Source of the DNA: Hydrogenophaga intermedia
GTDB lineage: Bacteria; Pseudomonadota; Gammaproteobacteria; Burkholderiales; Burkholderiaceae_C
Length of the DNA: 11,240 nucleotides
NCBI GenBank assembly: GCA_945869245.1
Contig: CAMBOY010000078.1
Span: forward strand, 1 to 11,240
Direction: 5' to 3'
The notes under the pieces are model-generated. The model was given only the letters and a program-made list of their open reading frames with translations, ran no database searches and was not told the origin of the DNA. The position numbers and the translations under genes were made by a program. Of this stretch, positions 1 to 4,939 are shown piece by piece (the stretch's first letter is position 1; every line of letters begins with the position of its first letter).

Positions 1-649
1 GCCCCTGGCCCCTTGGCCGCCGCAGGTGCAACGCCCGCCGATCAACGCACTGTGGCCAGCAGAAAACACCGCCTGGCCCGCCTTGGCCCAGGTCTGGGGC
101 CTAGACGCCAGCGGCGACCCCTGCGCCAGCTTGTTGCGCCAAGGCGTGCAGTGCTTTCGCACCGACCGCATGACCTTCAACGGACTGCAGCTGCTGCAGC
201 GCCCCGCTCTGTTGCGCCTGCAAGACGGCGAGCGCCGCGCCTGGGCGCTGCTGCTCAACATGGACGCCACCCACCTGACCCTGCAAGGGCGCGACGGCCA
301 GCCCTGGCGCCTGCCGCTGGGCGCGCTGCCCAGCCTGTGGAGCGGCGACACTCTCACCCTCTGGCGCCTGCCACCCGGCGTGACCCAGCGTGTGGGTGTG
401 GCCAGCGCCGGAGCGGCGCGCGACTGGCTCGACGCGCAGATCGCCCGTCTGCCCGAGAGCACCGTGCCAGCAGGCTCTGCGGCCGAGCGCCTAATGGCCT
501 TTCAGCGCGGCCACGGCGTCAATCCGGATGGCCAAGCCGGGCCTTTGACCTTCATGCAAATGAACCGCGTGGCCGGGATAGACGAACCCCGCTTGGGCGA
601 CGCCAGCGCATCGCCCCCCTTTCCCGCAGCATCGCCCGCCGGGCGCTGA
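1..649 (+). CDS. gspA: GspA/ExeA-type secretion ATPase, C-terminal part (5' truncated)
   Basis: The reading frame is open from the left edge (first full codon at position 2) to a TGA at 647-649, leaving 215 residues. This is the periplasmic C-terminal half of a GspA/ExeA protein, an inner-membrane AAA ATPase that with GspB helps assemble the type II secretion secretin in the peptidoglycan. The ATPase and membrane segment lie outside the window. What is visible is the C39-peptidase-like region (roughly window residues 25-125, with the family's paired Cys in CASLLRQGVQC). A short peptidoglycan-binding segment follows, with LMAFQRGHGVNPDGQAGPLT. The in-frame GTG at 26 is not a real start, because the frame continues upstream. 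Immediate linkage to gspB supports the call. Family assignment is from remembered sequence patterns; the truncation is caused by the window edge. Confidence 0.85.
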   Translation, partial: PLAPWPPQVQRPPINALWPAENTAWPALAQVWGLDASGDPCASLLRQGVQCFRTDRMTFNGLQLLQRPALLRLQDGERRAWALLLNMDATHLTLQGRDGQPWRLPLGALPSLWSGDTLTLWRLPPGVTQRVGVASAGAARDWLDAQIARLPESTVPAGSAAERLMAFQRGHGVNPDGQAGPLTFMQMNRVAGIDEPRLGDASASPPFPAASPAGR

Positions 650-658
650 AAGCCACCC

Positions 659-1375
659 ATGTCGTACATCCTCGACGCCCTGGCCAAAGCCGACGCCGAA
701 CGGCGCAACGGCAGCGAAGCGCCTTTGGCCAGTGCCTTACCCCGCTCGGCGCCGGTGCGCACCGCGCGCCGCTGGCGCTGGCTGCTGCCCACCGCCCTGC
801 TGGTCGGGGCCGCCGCTGTGGCGTTCGTGTGGCAACAACACCCCAGCCCCGATACCCCTGCCACGCCAGGCAATACCACGGTGCCGCAGGCTTCCGCGCC
901 GGCAGCGGTCGACCGGGCTGCGAGCCCGGCACCGCCGGCCGCTTCCACACCCCCCATGCCCGCACCATCCACCGGCGCAGCGCCCGCGGCCAACCCCGCG
1001 CCCTTGCCCATCCTGGCTCCCAAGCCGCCCCCTGTCGCGCGGCCAGCCTCCGATGCGGCGACGCCGCCCAAGCTCGCACCGTCCACCCCACCCGCCGCCA
1101 CGCCAGCCGCAAGCAATCCCTCGGCAGACAGCGCCAATGCGGGGGCGAGCGCCGCCCCGCCAGCCGCCTTGCCACGCCCACCCGCTGGAGCACCCGCGCT
1201 GTCCATCAGCGGCGCCACATACTCCGACAACCCGGCGCACCGCCTGCTCATCGTCAACGGCAAGGTGGTGCAAGAAGGCCAAGAAGCCGCGCCTGGCATC
1301 ACCCTTGAAGCCATTGGCCCGCGCAGCGCGGTGTTCAACCAGGGTGGCACCCGTTTCAACATCAACCACCAATGA
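659..1375 (+). CDS. gspB: GspB, type II secretion assembly/anchoring protein
   Basis: This 238-residue protein starts MSYILDALAKADAER, the typical start of GspB proteins. One membrane helix follows at about residues 40-58 (WLLPTALLVGAAAVAFVW). Residues 60-178 are a long Pro/Ala-rich periplasmic spacer that presumably spans the cell wall. The C-terminal GspB domain covers about 179-238 (LSISGATYSDNPAHRLLIVN followed by KVVQEGQEAAPGITLEAIGP). GspB partners GspA in placing the secretin multimer of type II secretion. The gene begins 9 nt after the gspA stop, so the two are probably co-transcribed. Its stop overlaps the next start as ATGA. The low-complexity spacer creates long spurious open frames on both strands, which I did not annotate. 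Confidence 0.9.
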   Translation: MSYILDALAKADAERRNGSEAPLASALPRSAPVRTARRWRWLLPTALLVGAAAVAFVWQQHPSPDTPATPGNTTVPQASAPAAVDRAASPAPPAASTPPMPAPSTGAAPAANPAPLPILAPKPPPVARPASDAATPPKLAPSTPPAATPAASNPSADSANAGASAAPPAALPRPPAGAPALSISGATYSDNPAHRLLIVNGKVVQEGQEAAPGITLEAIGPRSAVFNQGGTRFNINHQ

Positions 1376-2019
1376 CCACGCCATTGCTCAGCGCCCAAGG
1401 GCTGTGCCACGCCTGGCCCGGCCACACCCTGTTTGACCAACTCTCGCTGACGCTGCCACCGGGCCTGACTCTGCTGCTCGGCGGCGATGGCAGTGGCAAA
1501 ACCACGCTGCTGCGCCTGCTGTCTGGCCAACAAAGCCCGCAAGCCGGTCAGGTGACATGGGGGCAAACACAGCACCCCAACAGCGCCCGCCCAGATACCG
1601 TGCAACACAGCGTGTTCTGGCTGCACCCGGACGACCCGGCGCTGGGTCAGTGGAACGATACCCCCGCCCGCCAAGCCCTGCAAGCGCAGCTGATGCCTTG
1701 GCCACAAGCCCGCTTGCAAGACGTGCCCGCACTGTGCGAAGCGCTCAGCCTCACACCCCATCTGGACAAGCCGATGTACATGCTGTCCACCGGCAGCCGG
1801 CGCAAAGTGTGGCTGGCCGCCGCGCTGTGCGCACAAGCACCGGTGACCTTGCTAGAAACCCCGCTGGCCGCGCTCGACGCCCCATCGAGCCGGGTGGTAG
1901 TGGATGCGGTGATGGCGCAAGCCAACAGCCAAGCCGGCCCGCCACGCGCCTGGTTATGGGCCGACTACGAAGTGCCGGCGGGCTTGCTGCCCTGCCAAAC
2001 GCTGCAACTGCCCGTTTGA
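1372..2019 (+). CDS. Lone ABC-type ATPase domain protein with degenerate catalytic motifs
   Basis: This 215-residue single ABC nucleotide-binding domain starts inside the gspB stop (ATGA overlap at 1372-1375), so translation is likely coupled to gspB. The Walker A loop is intact (GGDGSGKTT, residues 37-45). The other catalytic elements are altered. The signature is LSTGS at 138-142 instead of LSGGQ. The Walker B region reads LLETP at 160-164, where LLDEP is usual, so Asp becomes Glu and the catalytic Glu becomes Thr. The switch His is replaced by Asp198 (LWADY), and no obvious Q-loop Gln is seen near 80-87. ATP binding is plausible but normal hydrolysis is doubtful. The N-terminal half resembles short exporter ATPases such as CcmA. 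No permease gene is adjacent, so partner and substrate are unknown. Confidence 0.75.
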   Translation: MTTPLLSAQGLCHAWPGHTLFDQLSLTLPPGLTLLLGGDGSGKTTLLRLLSGQQSPQAGQVTWGQTQHPNSARPDTVQHSVFWLHPDDPALGQWNDTPARQALQAQLMPWPQARLQDVPALCEALSLTPHLDKPMYMLSTGSRRKVWLAAALCAQAPVTLLETPLAALDAPSSRVVVDAVMAQANSQAGPPRAWLWADYEVPAGLLPCQTLQLPV

Positions 2020-2024
2020 CTGGA

Positions 2025-2062
2025 AGCGCCATGCCCGGGCACTGCCGGGCATGCGTGGCGCT
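2025..2062. terminator. Stem-loop between convergent operons, possible bidirectional terminator
   Basis: Left-arm blocks agcgcca and tgcccg pair with cgggca and tggcgct on the right. A 4-nt bulge (tgcg, 2052-2055) sits in the right arm and the apical loop is short. The hairpin fills almost the whole 43-nt gap between the + strand ABC ATPase stop (2019) and the minus-strand BMC-T stop (2063). Only a short T run (2062-2064) follows on the + strand, and none is clear on the minus strand, so intrinsic termination strength is uncertain. It may act instead as an mRNA 3'-end stabiliser. Confidence 0.5.
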
Positions 2063-2728
2063 TTACCCCCTACCGGGGATTTTGGCCAGCAGCTGTTCCA
2101 CATGGGCCTTGGCTTTCGCCAGCGACTCCACACTGCCGCTGAGGTACATGCGGCCACTGGCGCCAATCATGCTGCACTCCACCAGCGTCACGTCGGGCGC
2201 CACCTTCTCGGCCTCGTTGGCCATGTGGGCGCCAAACAAGGCGGGGGCGACCTCCATCAACAGCAGGTTCTGCCCGGGCAGCACCATGCTGGCCTGGCGT
2301 GTTCGGTTCATCAACACCGCATGCTGATCGGTCACGTCTTCCAGAATGTCGCTGTAGAGCAGCTGCGGGCGCAGCTGATCCTCGGCTTTGGCCTGCATCC
2401 AGTTCAGGATCACCTGCCCGGCACGCTCCAGCGCGGCGCGGTCGTTGCTGTGCAACTCCAGCACACCAAACTGCCGCTCCACCGCCAGAATGCCCGGCTC
2501 CAGGCTGGGCTCAGCCTTGAGGGCCAGATCAATCACCCGCTGAATGGACAGCCCGGGGGCAATCTCCACCAACAGCGAGTGAGTGCCTTGCATCGCCACG
2601 TAGCCACGCGCGCCCAAGGGCGAACTCATCCACGACGAGAACTGGGGTTGCAAGTCGGTGAGCGTCAGGTACACCCGAAGCTCAGCCGCCGGTCTGGCGG
2701 GAGCAGCGGCTTTTTTGCTTGTGGCCAT
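2063..2728 (-). CDS. BMC-T tandem-domain microcompartment shell protein (copy 1)
   Basis: This 221-residue protein contains two consecutive BMC folds, at about residues 17-110 and 122-216, and should form pseudohexameric trimers in a microcompartment shell facet. Diagnostic stretches are LLVEIAPG (52-59), ILAVERQFGVLELH (80-93), LMEVAP (157-162), NEAEKV (171-176) and SGRMYLSGS (191-199). The copy encoded at 4316-4930 shares the VERQFG and NEAEKA blocks, so the two are paralogues. This one adds an Ala/Lys/Pro-rich N-terminal tail of about 16 residues (MATSKKAAAPARPAAE). It is the last gene of the minus-strand operon, 41 nt after the BMC-H gene. A strong ribosome binding site (AAGGAGG, four bases before ATG) fixes the start. 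BMC-T proteins often carry larger, sometimes gated pores for cofactors or bulky metabolites. The pore state of this one cannot be judged from sequence alone. Confidence 0.88.
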   Translation of the reverse strand: MATSKKAAAPARPAAELRVYLTLTDLQPQFSSWMSSPLGARGYVAMQGTHSLLVEIAPGLSIQRVIDLALKAEPSLEPGILAVERQFGVLELHSNDRAALERAGQVILNWMQAKAEDQLRPQLLYSDILEDVTDQHAVLMNRTRQASMVLPGQNLLLMEVAPALFGAHMANEAEKVAPDVTLVECSMIGASGRMYLSGSVESLAKAKAHVEQLLAKIPGRG

Positions 2729-2769
2729 GCGGCCTCCTTAAAGGACTGTCCGGAAACACAAAGGCCCGT

Positions 2770-3042
2770 TTATTTGCCGTCAAAGGCCTTTTGCACGTCG
2801 GCATGCGGACGGGGAATCACGTGACACGACACCACCTCGCCAATGGCGCCAGCGGCTTCGGCGCCGGCTTCGGTGGCGGCCTTCACCGCACCCACGTCGC
2901 CCGCCACAATGATGGCCACCAGACCACCGCCCACTTCCTTTTTGCCAACGATGTTGACGTTGGCCGCCTTGACCATGGCGTCAGCCGCTGCGAAGGCGCA
3001 AACATAACCTTTGGTCTCGATCATTCCGATGGCTTGTGACAT
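2770..3042 (-). CDS. BMC-H hexameric microcompartment shell protein
   Basis: This 90-residue single-domain BMC protein (Pfam BMC family) has the standard length for the main hexameric facet component. It carries the classic signature IGMIETKGYVCAFAAADAMVKA (read as IGMIETKGYV at 5-14 and AAADAMVKAA at 18-27). VGGGLVAIIVAGDVGAV spans 37-53, with the central pore loop at Gly38-Gly40, and HVIPRPH closes the domain at 74-80. A strong AGGAG at 3049-3053 lies six bases before the ATG. The gene is preceded by an untranslated gap of 66 nt, the longest inside the operon, suggesting independent high-level translation suited to an abundant shell tile. It lies between the BMC-P gene and the second BMC-T gene, as in many shell gene clusters. 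It is of the PduA/CcmK/RmmH kind; pathway identity cannot be read from BMC-H alone. Confidence 0.95.
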   Translation of the reverse strand: MSQAIGMIETKGYVCAFAAADAMVKAANVNIVGKKEVGGGLVAIIVAGDVGAVKAATEAGAEAAGAIGEVVSCHVIPRPHADVQKAFDGK

Positions 3043-3108
3043 AAAAGTCTCCTGATAGTGAGTTGAAAAACAACGGGTTGGGAAAAGGAAAAAGAAACGG
3101 GTTCAACC
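3043..3108 (-). promoter_or_regulatory. Pyrimidine-rich leader with strong ribosome binding site before BMC-H
   Basis: This gap separates the BMC-P stop from the BMC-H start. Read on the mRNA strand it has a pyrimidine-rich tract (TTTCTTTTTCCTTTTCCC, complement of 3081-3098). A small hairpin GTTG-TTTTT-CAAC follows (complement of 3062-3074), then AGGAG at 3053-3049, six bases before the start codon. I see no convincing sigma-70 promoter here. The arrangement suggests translational enhancement or a processing site rather than a new transcript start. Confidence 0.4.
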
Positions 3109-3378
3109 TCAACGCATGGGCGTGGGGGTGTCGTAGTTGTCCAGCGAGGCAATGATCAGCGCGTCGGCCACCACGCGCTGCTGAGCAGGCGCAAACCACC
3201 AAGCGGCCGGGGCACCGATGGTGATCATCACGCGCTCGCCAATGCCGCAGCCCATGGGGTCGTAGCAGACCACCACGTCTTTGGGATAGTCCAGCTGCAC
3301 TTCCAACAAGGCGCCGGCGGGCAGTTCGGGCAGGCGTTTGCTGGCCACAATGCGGCCAATCACGGTTCCGGTTTTCAT
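3109..3378 (-). CDS. BMC-P pentameric vertex protein (EutN/CcmL family)
   Basis: This 89-residue protein has the EutN/CcmL fold that caps the vertices of microcompartment shells. It opens with MKTGTVIGRIVASKR, and the core LLEVQLDY (24-31) is followed by the family's glycine-rich loop MGCGIGERVMITIG (42-55), where homologues usually read GAGxGE; here the Ala is a Cys (Cys44). ADALIIASLD (71-80) gives the C-terminal strand. Its start ATG overlaps the upstream NTF2-like gene's stop (ATGA, 3375-3378), and a GAGGAA lies just upstream, so translation is coupled. A vertex protein encoded with BMC-H and BMC-T means the operon carries all three tile types needed for a closed shell. Confidence 0.92.
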   Translation of the reverse strand: MKTGTVIGRIVASKRLPELPAGALLEVQLDYPKDVVVCYDPMGCGIGERVMITIGAPAAWWFAPAQQRVVADALIIASLDNYDTPTPMR

Positions 3379-4319
3379 GGCTTGGTTCCTCGGTCAATGG
3401 CAATACCGCGCCGACGCAGGGCATCTTTGCCCAGCGGTGTCAGCACAGCCTTGGGATGCAGTCGAATCGTTTGTGTCGCAGGCGCCAACGCCTTGACTTG
3501 GCGTTCGCCAATGACACCCTTGAGTTCCGGCACAGCCGGGGCATCGTGTGGGTGGCTGTCGCAGTGGGTGTCGCCGCATTCGCACGCCTTGCCTTCGCGG
3601 CACGACGCACAACAAGTGGCCGGATCCATGGCGGTGGTCGCAGCCATGGCCGATGTGCTGGATGCGCCACCGCCGACCGAAGCCACCGCTTGTGCAGCAC
3701 CTTCGTCCACAGTCAAGTCAAAACGCAACACACCCGATTGCGCTGCCTGCAACAGAGCCGGGTTGGCCGCCAGGCGCTTGAACAGTTCCGTCAACGCCGC
3801 TGCCTGTCCCGCCGTGCTCACACGCAAAGGCACCACCACCGCAGCCGCCCCTTGTGTGCCCGCAGCAAGGGGCCCACCCGCCTTCGGCACCCCTATTTGT
3901 TTCCAATAAGCGTCTTTGCGGGCAATCAGGCCGTCGCGAATCTGGTACACATCGGTGCCATCGAATCGCCCTGTCTGTCCACCGGGCAAAGGCAAGCTCA
4001 CGGTGTAGTTTTGCACCACCGTCTGCCCAAGCACATGCATGCGCGAGTCAGAAAACCTGGGGCCTGTGGGGCTGGCAAAGCGCTCTTTCAAAAACGCCAG
4101 ACACGCCGGACGCCCACGCAACACCCTTGAATCGGGCAAGCTCCATTCAATGTCAGGCGCAAAACAGGCCACGATGGCCTCGGCGTTCGCGGCCTCGTAC
4201 CCTGCCTCAAACCGCCGCATCAGGGCCGCAATAGACACATCACCGCCGGTGGCTTTGTTGGCGCCCAAAGCGGTGCGCACCTGCGCCCGAATCTGCTCGC
4301 GCAAAGCCTGCGTGCTCAT
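3375..4319 (-). CDS. NTF2/SnoaL-like protein with Cys/His cluster and EutT/EutQ-like C-terminal segment
   Basis: The frame is open further upstream (to 4430), but I chose the ATG at 4319-4317. It overlaps the BMC-T stop as ATGA, and the longer version would be antisense-like Gly/Arg-rich sequence within the BMC-T gene. The product has 314 residues. Residues about 30-143 resemble the SnoaL/NTF2 cone fold (ALMRRFEAGYEAANAEAIVA near the start; FDGTDVYQIRDGLIARKDAYW at 119-139). Residues 157-205 form a predicted strand-helix-helix-strand piece I do not recognise. After a low-complexity linker, residues 236-258 hold six Cys and three His (C236, C237, C240, C246, C248, H252, C253, H256, H258), a likely metal site. 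Residues 266-308 end in LTPLGKDALRRRGIAI. They resemble the short segment at the start of EutT and EutQ. Its place among shell genes points to a lumen or shell-associated role. The catalytic function is unknown. Confidence 0.75.
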   Translation of the reverse strand: MSTQALREQIRAQVRTALGANKATGGDVSIAALMRRFEAGYEAANAEAIVACFAPDIEWSLPDSRVLRGRPACLAFLKERFASPTGPRFSDSRMHVLGQTVVQNYTVSLPLPGGQTGRFDGTDVYQIRDGLIARKDAYWKQIGVPKAGGPLAAGTQGAAAVVVPLRVSTAGQAAALTELFKRLAANPALLQAAQSGVLRFDLTVDEGAAQAVASVGGGASSTSAMAATTAMDPATCCASCREGKACECGDTHCDSHPHDAPAVPELKGVIGERQVKALAPATQTIRLHPKAVLTPLGKDALRRRGIAIDRGTKP

Positions 4320-4930
4320 GCGGCACCTCCGGCATCGCGAATCACCGCCTCGGCCACCGCCGCTGCCGCCCGCACATCCGACGCATTGCCCGACAAATAC
4401 AGGCGGCCCGCCGGCCCCATAAAACGGCAATCGATGAGTTTCACGTTGGCGGCTTTTTCGGCCTCGTTGGCCACCAGCAGCGCATACGACGAAGTGGTCA
4501 TCTCCATGATGTAGAGCGACTCGCCGGGCAACAGCATGCTGCCGGATTTGCTGCGGTTGATGAGGAATGCGTGATACCCATCCACCCGGTCAATCACCTT
4601 GGACGCCAGGATCTCGGGCTTGAGCGCGTTCTTTTCGCTCACGCCCATGGCCTCGAGCACCGCCGCACCGGCCGACTTGACGGATGACGAAGACTGGCCG
4701 TGAAACTCCAGATAACCAAACTGCCGCTCCACCACCAAATTGCCGGGCTTGACATCATCGTGCTTCAGGGCGATGTCGGTGAGCCACTCAATGTCCATGC
4801 CGGGCGCCACTTCGATCAGCATGGCCGCGTCGTTGTGGCGCGGCAAAAACCCGCGGGCCGTCGACCCCAACAAACACATCAGCTGCGGCTGCAAGCGGTC
4901 CAGAAAAATATAACTGCGCAAGGTGGACAT
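4316..4930 (-). CDS. BMC-T tandem-domain microcompartment shell protein (copy 2)
   Basis: This 204-residue tandem BMC protein starts MSTLRSYIFLDRLQPQ. Its first repeat covers about residues 5-97 (MLIEVAPG at 37-44, NLVVERQFGYLEFHG at 64-78). Its second covers about 103-198 (YHAFLINRSKSGSMLLPGES at 119-138, LVANEAEKAANVKLIDCRF at 152-170, GRLYLSGNASD at 175-185). From memory it resembles the BMC-T of the Rhodococcus/Mycobacterium (RMM) microcompartment more than PduT or EutL. The gene starts 9 nt after the aldehyde dehydrogenase stop and overlaps the next gene. Cys19 and Cys168 are visible, but I have no basis to claim an iron-sulfur pore. A paralogue is encoded at 2063-2728, so the shell probably uses two different trimeric tiles. 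Confidence 0.9.
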   Translation of the reverse strand: MSTLRSYIFLDRLQPQLMCLLGSTARGFLPRHNDAAMLIEVAPGMDIEWLTDIALKHDDVKPGNLVVERQFGYLEFHGQSSSSVKSAGAAVLEAMGVSEKNALKPEILASKVIDRVDGYHAFLINRSKSGSMLLPGESLYIMEMTTSSYALLVANEAEKAANVKLIDCRFMGPAGRLYLSGNASDVRAAAAVAEAVIRDAGGAA

Positions 4931-4939
4931 AAAGGGTTC

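Noticed and set aside
890..1200. Repeat-like low-complexity GC-rich tract, considered as a DNA repeat array
   Set aside because: There is no periodic unit; it encodes the Pro/Ala-rich periplasmic spacer of GspB.
13..1308. 431-residue + strand open frame over gspA and gspB
   Set aside because: Arg/Pro/Ala-rich, no recognisable domain, out of frame with GspA and GspB, which match families well.
502..1836. 444-residue minus-strand open frame opposite gspA, gspB and the ABC ATPase
   Set aside because: The product is low-complexity Gly/Ala-rich, a by-product of the high-GC Pro/Ala-rich gspB spacer, and conflicts with three well-supported genes.
4320..4430. Upstream extension of the NTF2-like gene giving a 351-residue product
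   Set aside because: The extra 37 residues are Gly/Cys/Arg-rich sequence lying inside the BMC-T gene in another frame. The ATG at 4319 overlaps the BMC-T stop and starts a normal helix.
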